The notes beneath the pieces were generated by a model. That model searched no databases. It saw only the letters and a list, made by a program, of their open reading frames with translations, and had not been told where the DNA came from. Made by a program: the position numbers and the translations under genes. Shown here one piece after another: positions 23,698 through 34,913 of a stretch of 64,000 nt of DNA. Positions within the stretch are counted from its first letter, which is position 1; every line of letters begins with the position of its first letter. Source of the stretch: Haliotis asinina (Eukaryota > Mollusca > Gastropoda > Lepetellida > Haliotidae); the NCBI RefSeq assembly GCF_037392515.1, contig NC_090290.1:31579753-31643752 (forward strand), written 5' to 3'.

Positions 23698-26600
23698 TAC
23701 ATACATGTATTACAATGCAACATAAACGTGATACACACACGTGCCACCATACAACTTGATACACACACGTACCAATACAAACACGTACCACCATACAACA
23801 TGAAACCGTCAGATTATACAGTGTATGAAAACTTCATAACATATCTATAGGACGAGTCCTCAAAGTAGATACCGGTGCACTGACTGGCAATGGATTAAAG
23901 GATTAAAGGCACGGCATTTTACCGACTCAGGAGCCACTGGATGTCAATACAAATATCAAAATGTGTGTCTGCACACACCCATGCCGCATCACAAATGAAA
24001 TACCTTTGATACTCACTAGCTCGCCCCTCGTACTTACCCTAAATGAAAGATCTAGGTTTTCTCCGCCCCATAAGTCCATTCCTTTGTCATAGGAGCCAAT
24101 GTCGTAGAAGAAGTTCCGATCTATGGAAAAAAGTCCTCCGATCATCGTTGGAGAACTGTACATCAAACAATAGCTAGTTATTGAAACGCATTACCTGATA
24201 AAAATTAAAAACAGTCTGGAAGTTCTGAATACCACCAAAACACCGCTGATATATTGTTTGGCTAATTCAAACATTTTGCAGTTTCTGAACACCATGACAT
24301 CTACAACAGTAATGATCGAGGGTTCACTGTTCCGTTCTCGTCAAAAGTTCACAATTCCGATTCGAACTGGTAAAGAGAACAACATAACTTTGGGATTGGG
24401 ACCCTCATATCCTTGAATTCCCTTTCGAGGCCTTTTGTGGAGATGTTTTACGATCTCTGCGTGCAATGATAACATAGGGTAGTGATGATTGGTTGAAGGG
24501 ATTTTGGTTCCTAATGTTACATTCCAATTACCTTACTGTTGGTGCAGCAAAATCTCCAACTGATATTATATGACACACATTCACTTTGATAAAGATGTTT
24601 TCATATGCACTGCTGTTCAAACAATGGATTCCACTCACATCAATCAACAAATTAATGAATATATGTGTACGTATTGATATTTCATTTGATTCCTTGCGAC
24701 CAGTTTGTATATTAGCTGACTTGTGTTACACCCAAGTTTGTCAACAATAGAACACCGCAATTCATTCAAGGATATATATACTTCTAAATATGTCATTTTG
24801 GTGTTTCATGAGCATGGTAAATTTGCTTGATCGACAGTGGGACAGAGAAATACATTTCACGAAACATTAATTGTGTGACTGTGTCAAAAGTCTACACAGT
24901 TGAGTAGGTCGATGCTATTTCCGTGGATCACTGGATTGTCCAGGCTGGAGCATTTACAGACCGCCCCACACAGCTGGAGTATTGCTGAGTGTGGCGTTAA
25001 ACAACTAACCAACCAAACAAACAACCACACGCCTTCAACTCGCAAGATAATTATACTTCATTCTTACGGTATAGGGTCGACCACAGATGTTCTCCTGTTC
25101 ACATCATCTTTAAGTGGAGTGTCCCACCTGAAAGTGAGATCCCAGCTAAAGCCACCAATGCGAATGTCGCTAATATTTTGTGGAATAACCGAAAAGGACG
25201 CCCAGTGGATTATGCCAATTGTCGGGATGACAACGTTGTTGGTGTCATCTTTGATTCTGGCCAACAAGGGGGGCAACCATCCTGTAGGATGAAAGATGAA
25301 AGTTATATGACAATATACAAGCAAAAGAGAGGGTGATGGGCAGAGGTAAATGAACGGAAGTTAGAAGAAGAATTGATGGCGTGAGGAAATAATAGAGGGT
25401 TGTGGTGGACAAGGGAGATAAATGTTGGGACATTGAAAAAAGGAAACTAGTTTATAATTGGTCTTCAGCAAAAAGTCGTAAAAAGGCGACAGGCGTGATC
25501 GGGCGGTCAGGCTCGTTGGCTTCATGGACACATGTCATTGCATCCCAAGTCCGTGCATCGATGTTCATGCTGTTGATCACTGGATTGTGTGGTTCAGACT
25601 CGATCATTTATAGAACGCCGCCATATAGCTGGAATATTGCTGAGTGCGGTGTTCAGCAACAACAGAAAGAAAGAAACAAACGAACGTGGAACAGTTAAAA
25701 ATACATGGTTTCAAACTGGTCCGACATGTCTTCATTATTAAAAGACATGTTCTCATTCTAATTCAATACTTTGGATAAACAAACGAAATCGGTATATCAG
25801 TATACAAGAACAAAACAAGTCAACTTCATCTTGTTACCTTTTGTGCATTCTATATGAGAATCTAAGAAGGTGACCGTTTGTCCTCTGGCAATGGCCACTC
25901 CGGCGAGACGAGACCTGATCAAACCCTCTCTCTTTATGTTTCTAATGATCTTCACTTTCGGAAAGCGTCTCATATACACGTCGAGAGGTTTCTTCAAATC
26001 ATCTGCAAAATCAGCAATGTGTAAACTAAAGCCTAACACTGCTACACACAGTACTGAGAAGCATATTGAACAGGGTGTTTCTTGAACACTGTATTTCTCT
26101 TCTTTCGCTGTAAACCCCAAAGCAGTTTCTGGATGACAGGTTAGACACCAACAAACACCAGCCATCAGACACTGCTTAGTGACACACACCAACATACGCA
26201 GCTACTTGGCACTGCTTAGTGACAGGTTAGACACCAACAAACACCGGTACCAGCCATTAGGTACTGCTTGGTGACAGGTTAGACACCACTAAACATCAGC
26301 CATCAGGCACTGCTTAAGCTTGTGGACAGGTTAGACACCACTAAACATCGGGCTCTGCTTATTGACAGGTTAGACATCAACAAACACCAGTCATCAGGCA
26401 CTGCTTGGTGATGATGTGAACACCTTCAACGAGGGGTGTTCTATGGATATACAAAGTATTTATTACTAATATGAGCGGCGTTAGTAAATACACCGAATCG
26501 TCACTCATGTTAATCATAAAGATACTGCATATTCATAGACCTTCCCTCGTCGTTGATGTGAACAGCAACACATGCAGCTATCAGGTACTGCTTGAAAGAA

Positions 26601-29600
26601 CCTCACAGAACATCTTCAAGGAGTAAACACCTCGTGACGATATGAAGTCCGGCCAACATTAATTTGAAGTAACCCCATGGTAACCAGATGTACCCCAACA
26701 AACAACACCTGACAGTAAACCCACAGATGTTAATGGGAACCAGTTAACGTCATGTGACGCCGTAGGCCCGTGCTCCACGTGGCTATAATGCGTGAAATCA
26801 GCTTCTGGTGTCCCCCGCCTGATATTGCTGGAAAGTTGCTAAAAGCGACGTAAAACCATGATGCTTACTAATATTTAGCACAGCCCTTCTACATTATGTA
26901 CTTTTTGTTACTCACTACACACAGAATATGTTATCCATTTACAGTAAATACATACAAAGCCACAGCTAGCTGAAAATCAACGTCTAAGCGCTGTGTGTAT
27001 GGAGTTTGAAACAGTCGTAAATACTATTGCAGTCACAGTACATGCATATCATTGTATCGTACATTCATGTCATTGCATCATGTCTCATCATTATCGTATC
27101 ATCTATTCATGTTATCGTATCGTGCAATCATGCAACCGTCTCAGCCATATGGTGACTTGGCCTCAAAGTGCATGCCGCTGTTTAGCTTATCCTGGATCAC
27201 AGCTCATATGGTAAATAAGGCCATGACTGTACGAGTCCTCATGGACAAGGTATGAGCATACGTGTAAATGCAGCAATGCGAATGTTAGATACACAAAGCA
27301 CACGGCACAAACATTACCCATCATTTTGATTTAGTACTGGTACTATGAGCACATGTACATCGTACCAATGAGATGGACAATTATACGTATTGCTTCAGGG
27401 CTGAAGGAAATTGACATATCACTGTAAATTTGTAAACTTATAACAATCAAAAGCAACAGACAGCCACGAATTATTTTCGAAGCTGCTGTTGATGGTTTGA
27501 AGGGGAGATGGAGATGAGAAGCACATCAAAACGCACCTAAATCAGAAAAATCATCGACCAGAATGATCTCCCTCAGAAGTTTTGGCGGCGATGTATTGTT
27601 GACTGAATGCACACTTCGCAGGAGCGTTGACCACGCCTCGTTGTAGAAGCAGATGATTACACTAGTGTCTGGCAGCTGGTCACCGTAGTCCTTGTCCCGG
27701 CACCTGAAGATTGGGCCAAGGCTCACCATTAGTGCACATATAGTCATCGCCCAATTAACGAGGGACATACTCCATTTCAGTCTGGGTCTACCAAATCGTC
27801 GTACTACATGTGAAATGAAGACACTGTCTGTGTGTGACTGTGGTGAACACAAACCTGTGTGCGGCATATATTATCTTTGTTAGCAGTAAACATAATATCA
27901 TAAAATGCAACACTGGCTCATGATACAACCAACCATGGATGTTCTTAATTTTGTTCTTGGAAAAGCCTTGAATGAGTCAGTTGTTCAGGGATGTGTCTTC
28001 GATATAACAGCCTGGGAACGTTAAATGGGTGAAATCTGCATAATAATGTTCTGACTATCAATACTATAATTGTTGTACTTTAAATACAGTCAACATAAGA
28101 TATATATATATATATATTTGTTTAAAAAGATATTTAGAAATACCTGCCTAAAGTTTCAAGTGCTTATCACACTTGAAATATATTTCTGTATTTGGTGGAC
28201 ATTACGTTTAATAAGACATTCTAATGTTCACAAAAGTCTCCTAATACCTGTGATTATTGTCATAGGCACTACAAACAATGTTTCACAACTCTACCTTAGT
28301 TCGATAATGAGGCTTGAGTCAGCCATACGATATGAGGACAAGATGATATTATTTATGTGTTACCTACTGTATGTGTCTGTAATCAGGAAGCTTCCTGTCT
28401 ACAGAGATTAGGTCACTGACGTATTCGTTAAATCGGTGCCTGCGCTTTCCAAGGCGATACCGCTCAAGCTGAGCCTTAGACATCCTCCCTTCACGAGCTG
28501 CTGCTCCTCCTTGACCTGTGGAATGGAACACAAGTTATTTTCAAGCAGTCATATCTGTTAATTCTTTCGATTGTTCCTTTCCTTCTCCATCTTTGGATAG
28601 AGTTTCCCAAAATAACCTTCGAACATTATTTCAAGACAGTGTGTAATTGATTAGGCCTGGTCAGACAAAGCAGGTGACCAGGGTACGCTGGTGACCAGGG
28701 TACGCTGGTGACCAGGGTACGCTGTTTCTACCTGATCCCGGTACGCTGTTTCTACCTGATCCCCTATACACCGGTGACCAGGGTGCGCTGTTTCTACCTG
28801 ATCCCCTATACACCGGTGACCAGGGTACGTTGTTTCTACCTGATCCCCTATACACTGGTGACCAGAGCACTCTGTTTCTACCTGATCCCCTATACACTGG
28901 TGATCAGGGTACGCTGTTTCTACCTGATCCCCTATACACCGGTGACTAGGGTACGCTGTTTCTACCTGATCCCCTATACACTGGGTTTTTCACAAACATG
29001 AGGCACCAGAAGCATAACCTCGGGATCAAAGGAAACCACAGCAGTTTTGTTGTATCTGTTAACAACGGCTTAAAGTATTGTTCAGACTCATTATGTCTAT
29101 TATAATTATATCCATCACTCTTTTCTGCAACAGTTTGTACAGAGTGGCCTGGGGTCCTTTCTCGGTGTAAAAAGAACTGCCTCAAAGGAGATTGGGGTTG
29201 CACCCATACAGACCCAACCATATTGAAATGTTATACAATTGTGCGGTAAATATGTTAATGTGATCTTATGTAGAGATCAGACGTCAAGGATAATGCAAGG
29301 TTTTGCATATTGTTAAATAAGTGCAAGTAAAACACTGACAAAACATATTTCCTGTAAAATTATACAAATTATACATATCAGTAGCTATACTAAGAGCAAC
29401 AGCTTCCTTTGCGTCTATCTGTATGTCATGACTCAGCATTTATTACATGATTTATACATGTATTTCGGATTCAAAACTTGGTTAGGGTCACCGGGACATG
29501 TTGGCATGGCAATCATTATTTATTATAATTTCCATATGCTGGTAACACAGATGTAAGGATTTCAGCCACCAACCTTGGCCATCATCGCCATGGAACACGT

Positions 29601-30015
29601 GTCGGAGTACAACATCCCTGCCTTCTGTACGCAAAATACTGACATTCCTATTATGGCCTTCGTCGACTTTGTCCTCTCTTTTCACTGTCTTCGGAACCTG
29701 TTTATGCCCTTCACCACCTGTGGTCTCTTTAGTCAGACTGTCGTCACCAGTGACCTTTCTTACTGGACTGTCATCCACCTTATCATCTTCTGCAACACCA
29801 CCATTACTATCCTTCCTCTCAGTAATTCCAGTATAACTTCTATTCTCTGGCAACATAGCATTCGCAAGAGTGGCACTAACATTACCATACAGTATGTTAG
29901 ATAAAAAGTTTCCTGTGACAACTGTTTTCATCAAAGGAGCATGGCCAACAGACTGAAAATAGACACACAACAGTGAAATAGTAAGTATAACGAGGAATAT
30001 CCGTGGAAACTTCAT
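18543..30015 (-). CDS. Polypeptide N-acetylgalactosaminyltransferase (GALNT11-like)
   Basis: This is a Golgi type II membrane enzyme that transfers GalNAc from UDP-GalNAc to Ser/Thr, starting mucin-type O-glycans. Exons in transcript order are 30015-29574, 28515-28368, 27703-27537, 26002-25838, 25281-25068, 24155-24038, 23549-23376, 21069-20938, an unresolved lectin exon near 19891, 19395-19273 and 18662-18543 (TAA). Phases agree at every junction through 20938. The start [20 protein letters not shown] gives a short cytosolic tail and one transmembrane helix, then a Ser/Thr/Asp-rich stem. Catalytic landmarks are [20 protein letters not shown], the metal-binding DxH in [30 protein letters not shown] and the VAHLFR histidine. 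A ricin-type lectin domain follows. The [10 protein letters not shown] and [11 protein letters not shown] segments resemble GALNT11. Family certain, member number inferred. Confidence 0.9.
18663..19272 (-). repeat. GALNT intron with a SINE-like repeat at about 18885-19050
   Basis: The block with gcgtctgacgggatgggtgg, gactggattatctggcccag and the tagatattgcaac stretch is a decayed member of the family also seen at 24900-25015, 25478-25665 and, inverted, 20690-20830. The family ends in the gctggaatattgctgagtg motif. I recall it as very common in abalone DNA, but that is memory, not a search. Confidence 0.6.
19273..19395 (-). CDS. GALNT lectin exon (beta repeat)
   Basis: It follows the acceptor ttctatttccag and precedes the donor gtaaaa. 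It encodes 41 codons, [20 protein letters not shown]... to TTQIFRYRE. GxIR...LNCVDFS...LPPCS matches the second lectin subdomain (typically EIR..DLCLDVS..LxxC). Confidence 0.85.
19830..19891 (-). pseudogene. Probable GALNT lectin alpha-repeat exon, disrupted or mis-bounded
   Basis: Downstream of the minus-strand acceptor attgttacag, the frame reads [20 protein letters not shown] and then Cys followed at once by TGA. CLDA...NGxxxxxNC is what the first lectin subdomain should look like. The stop falls where the next exon should be reached, and no in-phase GT donor is obvious. Either a small exon was missed, the donor is non-canonical, there is a sequence error, or the gene is damaged here. Confidence 0.5.
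19935..20380. repeat. 47-bp minisatellite with splice-site-like motifs
   Basis: About nine to ten copies of a 47-bp unit (cccttgaagtacttacccga plus tttactttctttcagcattt and cgtcaga), in a GALNT intron. Each unit carries tttactttctttcag on +, and on - the complement reads cgggtaagtacttc, a strong donor consensus. Confidence 0.9.
20690..20830 (-). repeat. SINE-like repeat, inverted
   Basis: It contains the reverse complement of the ggtcaggctcg, cttgttgtaagaggcgacta and tgatcgagctt blocks of the repeat family described at 18885-19050. Confidence 0.55.
20938..21069 (-). CDS. GALNT exon, [11 protein letters not shown] segment
   Basis: It follows the acceptor cttctattgcag and precedes the donor gtaaga. 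It encodes 44 codons, [20 protein letters not shown]... to [10 protein letters not shown]. This links the catalytic domain to the lectin domain. GDI..R..L..KL.CK.F.W is conserved in the family. Confidence 0.92.
21100..21970. repeat. 39-bp minisatellite
   Basis: About 22 copies of a ~39-bp unit (cccttaagggggaacaccca plus cgaccagtagatacttgta) in the GALNT intron. Each unit contains the palindrome cccttaaggg. Confidence 0.9.
21970..23375 (-). other. GALNT intron remainder, nothing recognised
   Basis: Only short ORFs. The stretch 22080-22480 looks unique. Confidence 0.5.
23376..23549 (-). CDS. GALNT exon with the VAHLFR metal-binding histidine
   Basis: It follows the acceptor gtctatttcag and precedes the donor gtaaga. 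It encodes 58 codons, [20 protein letters not shown]... to [20 protein letters not shown]...PCS.V.H.FR and LAxVWLDEY are GALNT signatures. Confidence 0.94.
23590..23697. repeat. (CA)n microsatellite
   Basis: About 105 bp of nearly pure CA dinucleotides in the GALNT intron, 40 bp from an exon. Confidence 0.97.
24038..24155 (-). CDS. GALNT exon with WGGEN motif
   Basis: It starts in phase 2, its first T completing a Pro codon. It then encodes [20 protein letters not shown]... to [11 protein letters not shown], and precedes a gtaagt donor. The [12 protein letters not shown] and WGGEN blocks bind UDP-GalNAc. Confidence 0.95.
24900..25015 (+). repeat. SINE-like repeat
   Basis: It reads gatcactggattgtccaggc, tttacagaccgcc and agctggagtattgctgagtg, followed by an A/C-rich tail. 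It lies in an intron, 50 bp from a GALNT exon. Confidence 0.7.
25068..25281 (-). CDS. GALNT exon, [10 protein letters not shown] to DPIP
   Basis: It follows the acceptor tcatcctacag and precedes the donor gtaaga. It is phase 1 in and phase 2 out, 214 nt, encoding [19 protein letters not shown]... through [12 protein letters not shown]. It joins in frame to its neighbours as CTKG-WLPP and DPIP-SPTM. Confidence 0.94.
25478..25665 (+). repeat. SINE-like repeat, fuller copy
   Basis: It begins aaggcgacaggcgtgatcgg and ends with the agctggaatattgctgagtg region plus an A-rich tail. It matches the copies at 18885 and 24900. Confidence 0.7.
25838..26002 (-). CDS. GALNT exon with DxH motif
   Basis: Phase 1 in and phase 1 out, 165 nt. 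It encodes [20 protein letters not shown]... to [15 protein letters not shown] is the manganese-binding DxH motif. Confidence 0.95.
26185..26420. repeat. ~55-60-bp tandem repeat
   Basis: Four to five irregular copies of a unit containing gacaggttagacaccaacaa, acaccagccatcaggcactg and cttagt. Confidence 0.8.
26420..27536 (-). other. GALNT intron, short SINE-like fragment only
   Basis: A SINE-tail-like fragment lies at about 26800-26865 (tgatattgctggaaagttgc followed by gacgtaaaacc). The rest is unique sequence. Confidence 0.5.
27537..27703 (-). CDS. GALNT exon, start of GT-A fold
   Basis: 167 nt, phase 2 in (the first G completes the Gln codon of HIQ) and phase 1 out. It encodes [20 protein letters not shown]... 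to [25 protein letters not shown] and ILVDD are the nucleotide-sugar binding core. Confidence 0.95.
28368..28515 (-). CDS. GALNT stem exon
   Basis: It follows the acceptor ttccattccacag and precedes the donor gtaggt. 148 nt encode [20 protein letters not shown]... to [15 protein letters not shown]. The ..SDxIS.dR.LPD.R element precedes the catalytic domain in all GALNTs. Confidence 0.9.
28660..28990. repeat. 42-bp minisatellite
   Basis: About seven copies of gatcccctatacaccggtga plus ccagggtacgctgtttctac and ct, in the first GALNT intron. Open ORFs on both strands are side effects of the period. Confidence 0.9.
29574..30015 (-). CDS. GALNT first coding exon: signal anchor and stem
   Basis: It starts at the ATG of [20 protein letters not shown], because a type II anchor normally follows a very short tail. 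Upstream in-frame Mets exist up to 30177. 442 nt, ending DGQ-G before the donor gttggt, phase 1. The stem has NVS, NRS and a Lys/Asp-rich run. All but the last 46 nt are repeated 1,673 bp upstream. Confidence 0.85.
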
Positions 30016-31292
30016 GGCGTCTGTACCATTATATACAGGGTCATACAGACTACTACCGAAAGCAACAGCTGTCTTTGTCAAGGAGTGTGCAAACTGAACA
30101 ATGAAAACTATTGACTGTTTAACGTTTAACTTGAGAGGAAATAAATATTGATGAAAGACCATCCACATCTGCTTCATGTAGTGTCAGTGCAGACAAACCT
30201 AGGATGGGTTTCCTACTACTTTAAACTGTACCGCGATTATACTCGTCGTCATTAATGAAGGGTGAAATTATTGGAAACACTATTTCTTAAAGGTTGTACA
30301 TCTTCGTTTTTGTTTGAAATAATATGATATACAACTGAATATTTTACAAAGTATCTTAACGTATGGAAAACACATTAGCCCGCTGAAATGTCATTATTAT
30401 ATTCTGTTACAAATGGCACAGTTTCTTTTCCAACTGCTCATAATGAAATCAGCCTGCCAGTTAATTTCAAGGATTTGCACGTGTAAGTCACTCTGTCTGT
30501 GGAAAGCGATGGAAAATACTCACGTACTGATGTTTTTTCACTGTCGTTCACTGTTCAGGTGTTTGTTTGAAATCGCATTATAAAAATTAGACGCTGTTGG
30601 CACTTGCTGAAAGGTGTCATACTACAGACCTTCTGGAATCATACTCAGCGGCGGGTTGCTATCCGCTTTGATGTGAGTGCTGTGGGTAGACTGCGGCAGA
30701 TTTCAAACCAATGGGTCCGTGGAATATGCACGTCGACCAGGTCGCCCCAGAGTCAGAGTCCAACAGTCCGAGATGATAGGCATGATTACCACTGGGTTAT
30801 GCAACAGATCCCTTAAAGCAGCAGATCTTCAGACAGAACAATTCAATGTCAACATGACAGAGGAGCAAGCGCACTTAACCGTAAGCGGCGTCCAGTTCGT
30901 CCACCTCTAACACAACATCACAGGCAGGCGCGTTTGGAATGGAATAGAAATCACGGCCGCTGGAATCAACGAGAATGATCTCGTGTGCTCTTCCCAGATG
31001 AAAGCAGATTGAATTTGTCCTTTCATGAGGGTCGGCAGAGGATTTATTGCTGCAATGGTGAGCGAATCACTGATGGAACAGTGGCCACCCATTTGTTTTT
31101 CGGGTAGGGATAACAGGGCGTACTGCACTGCACGCGGTCGACGGTTGTCATACCGGACAGTGTTATTCTGGCTCCTATATAGCGGTGCCATTCCTGCAAG
31201 TCATGCGTGTCTTTCATAATTCGACCCTCTTAACTGCAACCCGACAATGCCAGGATTGACTCTTACTGAATTCTTAGGCAGCAAGGTGTAGA
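29620..31292. repeat. Tandem duplication, unit 1 (1,673 bp)
   Basis: It is essentially identical to 31293-32967, with two substitutions noticed (in the 30165 and 30250 regions). The unit contains most of GALNT exon 1, its upstream DNA and part of a Tc1-like relic. The junction gtagagc/cttctg joins transposon sequence directly to exon sequence. Confidence 0.95.
30590..31292 (+). mobile_element. Decayed Tc1/mariner-like transposon, part copy in unit 1
   Basis: The + strand frames contain RRPGRPR, then RLEWN..HGRWN, LFPDESRL and EGRQRIY, in the order of a Tc1 transposase but with frameshifts and stops. It is cut off at the duplication joint. Confidence 0.7.
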
Positions 31293-31688
31293 GCCTTCTG
31301 TACGCAAAATACTGACATTCCTATTATGGCCTTCGTCGACTTTGTCCTCTCTTTTCACTGTCTTCGGAACCTGTTTATGCCCTTCACCACCTGTGGTCTC
31401 TTTAGTCAGACTGTCGTCACCAGTGACCTTTCTTACTGGACTGTCATCCACCTTATCATCTTCTGCAACACCACCATTACTATCCTTCCTCTCAGTAATT
31501 CCAGTATAACTTCTATTCTCTGGCAACATAGCATTCGCAAGAGTGGCACTAACATTACCATACAGTATGTTAGATAAAAAGTTTCCTGTGACAACTGTTT
31601 TCATCAAAGGAGCATGGCCAACAGACTGAAAATAGACACACAACAGTGAAATAGTAAGTATAACGAGGAATATCCGTGGAAACTTCAT
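31293..31688 (-). pseudogene. Duplicated, donor-less copy of GALNT exon 1
   Basis: It encodes the same [12 protein letters not shown]... anchor and stem up to ILRTEG. It then runs off the duplication joint into nine unrelated codons (STPCCLRIQ) and a stop. The splice donor and last 46 nt are missing, so it cannot splice like the original unless a cryptic donor is used. Confidence 0.85.
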
Positions 31689-32967
31689 GGCGTCTGTACC
31701 ATTATATACAGGGTCATACAGACTACTACCGAAAGCAACAGCTGTCTTTGTCAAGGAGTGTGCAAACTGAACAATGAAAACTATTGACTGTTTAACGTTT
31801 AACTTGAGAGGAAATAAATATTGATGAAAGACCATTCACATCTGCTTCATGTAGTGTCAGTGCAGACAAACCTAGGATGGGTTTCCTACTACTTTAAACT
31901 GTACCGCGATTATACTCGTCATCATTAATGAAGGGTGAAATTATTGGAAACACTATTTCTTAAAGGTTGTACATCTTCGTTTTTGTTTGAAATAATATGA
32001 TATACAACTGAATATTTTACAAAGTATCTTAACGTATGGAAAACACATTAGCCCGCTGAAATGTCATTATTATATTCTGTTACAAATGGCACAGTTTCTT
32101 TTCCAACTGCTCATAATGAAATCAGCCTGCCAGTTAATTTCAAGGATTTGCACGTGTAAGTCACTCTGTCTGTGGAAAGCGATGGAAAATACTCACGTAC
32201 TGATGTTTTTTCACTGTCGTTCACTGTTCAGGTGTTTGTTTGAAATCGCATTATAAAAATTAGACGCTGTTGGCACTTGCTGAAAGGTGTCATACTACAG
32301 ACCTTCTGGAATCATACTCAGCGGCGGGTTGCTATCCGCTTTGATGTGAGTGCTGTGGGTAGACTGCGGCAGATTTCAAACCAATGGGTCCGTGGAATAT
32401 GCACGTCGACCAGGTCGCCCCAGAGTCAGAGTCCAACAGTCCGAGATGATAGGCATGATTACCACTGGGTTATGCAACAGATCCCTTAAAGCAGCAGATC
32501 TTCAGACAGAACAATTCAATGTCAACATGACAGAGGAGCAAGCGCACTTAACCGTAAGCGGCGTCCAGTTCGTCCACCTCTAACACAACATCACAGGCAG
32601 GCGCGTTTGGAATGGAATAGAAATCACGGCCGCTGGAATCAACGAGAATGATCTCGTGTGCTCTTCCCAGATGAAAGCAGATTGAATTTGTCCTTTCATG
32701 AGGGTCGGCAGAGGATTTATTGCTGCAATGGTGAGCGAATCACTGATGGAACAGTGGCCACCCATTTGTTTTTCGGGTAGGGATAACAGGGCGTACTGCA
32801 CTGCACGCGGTCGACGGTTGTCATACCGGACAGTGTTATTCTGGCTCCTATATAGCGGTGCCATTCCTGCAAGTCATGCGTGTCTTTCATAATTCGACCC
32901 TCTTAACTGCAACCCGACAATGCCAGGATTGACTCTTACTGAATTCTTAGGCAGCAAGGTGTAGAGC
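31293..32967. repeat. Tandem duplication, unit 2
   Basis: Second copy, offset 1,673 bp. Its right boundary continues seamlessly into the transposon remainder (32968-33130), while unit 1 keeps the intact exon 3' end and donor. This is a simple head-to-tail duplication. Confidence 0.95.
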
Positions 32968-33130
32968 GGATGGGCCGACCAGCATGCTGGCCAGACCTCA
33001 ACACAAGTTAGCATGCCTGGGATGAGCTCGGGCGACAGACTCCTCGTACAGGGCTGTAGTAGAGAACTGTACTTGTTCAGCTGCTTGAGAACGACGTTCA
33101 CCTGTGTCTTGGGCTTGAAAGGAGGACCGA
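32263..33130 (+). mobile_element. Decayed Tc1/mariner-like transposon, longer copy in unit 2
   Basis: Same relic as above, continuing past the duplication to a degenerate GRPACWPDLN...AWDELGRQ segment that corresponds to PWPAxSPDLNPIEHLWDxLGR. Non-functional. Confidence 0.7.
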
Positions 33131-33329
33131 GTGCTTCATGTTTGTCATTTTCATTTTGGTCTATATTTGCTAGTGCTCTCGGAACATTGTGAACACATTA
33201 AACATTATGATGACATTCGTAGTATATATTTAGTATATATATATATTTAACAGTTTCTTTTAATGTGCAATATATCATTTGACCCTTTTGTTAATGACGC
33301 ATAGTATATGTATATATTATTATTATTTA

Positions 33330-34913
33330 TTACAGATTAAAAATTGAAATGCAGCAGAGAGGGTTCGGGTGATCCTGGCACAGTCAGGCTGGTCAAGCTC
33401 ATCATCAGCTCAGGGCCCTCGCCCCCTCTACACGCAGCCCAGACAGCGAATGGGACTTCTCCCAGGAAACACTGCCTAGTCGAACCCACCAAGAACTTTT
33501 CGGAGAATATGAAGGCTCCCCAACACTGCAGCCTTCTGCATTACCCAGATTGTCAGAAGGGCTGTGCTCCCGGTGGAGAACCCGGGCACTCTCCTGATCT
33601 GCGCCAAGAGATCAGGAGGTACCAAACCAAGGGCACCGAGAACAATGGGGAGCCTGACGACAGTGTACTTGGGATGCAAGCGAGACATTTCAAAGGCGAG
33701 GTCCGCATATTTATCATGCTTTTCCTGAATCTTGCCAATCACATTGCTGTCAAAAGGGACAGAAAATTCAATGATATAAATAATTTCATTGGCTTTATCA
33801 AAAAGGACAAGATCAGGTTTGTTGGCTGGAATTCGTCTCAGGCTGTATATTGGCCTATTCCAGAGAAGTTTGTAGCTGTCATTTTCCAGGACGCCCTGGA
33901 CATGCTCAGGGTCGTACCATGGATGGACCTCGGAGTCAAAGCCACAGGCATGGCGGAGACGATAATAAAAGCAGCGAGCCATGCCATCATGTCTTTTAAG
34001 ATATGCTGTTTGTGCCAAGGAAGGGCATCCACTAACAAGGTGTTGGACAGTCTCTGTAAATTGATTGCAAAGACGACATTTCATATTGATATTTTCTTTA
34101 AGAATCACATTCTGGCGATTGCGAGTGGGAAGTGACTGGTCCTGAGCAGCAAAAAGGAAGCCCTCAGTTTCACATTTGAGACCAGCCGACTTCATCCAGG
34201 CGAAGGAGTCGCTTGGATTGCTGTTCTGTTCCACACACTGCATATACACACGATGCAGTGGCTTCTGAGACAGCTTCTCCACAAAGGACCGACTCTGGGC
34301 AGACTTGGTGAAAGACTTCACCTGGTTTACTCCCATCACTGTACCGTCCAGCAGTACATCGCCATCGACAAAATCAACTTCAAATTTCAAATTGTGTCCA
34401 ACAACCTTGGCACGCTTAAAGTAGCTGTGGAATTCCTTGCTTTCATCATGAATCTTGACGTGCATCACCAGAGAATCATCTGACAAATAAATATGTGCAA
34501 AAGTACACAATAAAATTCTGTCATGAAGAGCTTCCACGTTAATCAAACCACGACCTCCCGAATTGATTGGCATATATAAACGATTAAGAGAGGAGCGAGG
34601 GTGGTGTGCTCTGTTATCAGACATGATCCTTCTGGTCAGGCGGTCAAGACTCTGGATGTCTTGTTTTGTCCAATCAACTACTCCAAAGGAGTAGGAGAGG
34701 ACTGGCACAGCAAAGGTATTGGTGGCTTTGACTTTGTTTCGAGCATTTAGCTCTGAACTCCAGATTTTCTTTAAACGAGATTTATACTCGGTCCGAAGTT
34801 TATCTTGAATCAGGGCATTCTGGAGCTTGTCTCGAACTTGCATTCCAAGATAGGTGTAGGCCTGATCTTCCACAAGATGCTCAATAACTCCTCCTCCTCC
34901 TCCATCCATCATT
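33330..34913 (-). mobile_element. R2/R4/Dong-like non-LTR retrotransposon copy A (5'-truncated)
   Basis: The ORF 34912-33476 (478 codons) covers only the C-terminal part. It has the post-RT region, the zinc knuckle CRLCNQF...H..SGCP and the restriction-like endonuclease KPDLVLFDK...IIEFSVPFDS. Its 3' end is the tattattattatttattacag/att stretch at 33318-33335. Its 5' end breaks at ccatcattag and touches the 3' tail of copy B. Confidence 0.85.
33476..34912 (-). pseudogene. Truncated RT/RLE ORF (copy A)
   Basis: 478 residues equivalent to the last 45% of copy B, lacking all RT catalytic motifs. The first residues MMDGGGGG come from the truncated junction. Confidence 0.85.

Noticed and set aside
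23349..23801. Cys/Val-rich ORFs
   Set aside because: Translations of the (CA)n run; the real coding part here is only the GALNT exon.
29575..29904. 109-codon plus-strand ORF
   Set aside because: Antisense to GALNT exon 1.
31293..31688. Duplicated exon as a second functional GALNT gene
   Set aside because: It lacks a splice donor and all downstream exons; kept as a pseudo-exon.
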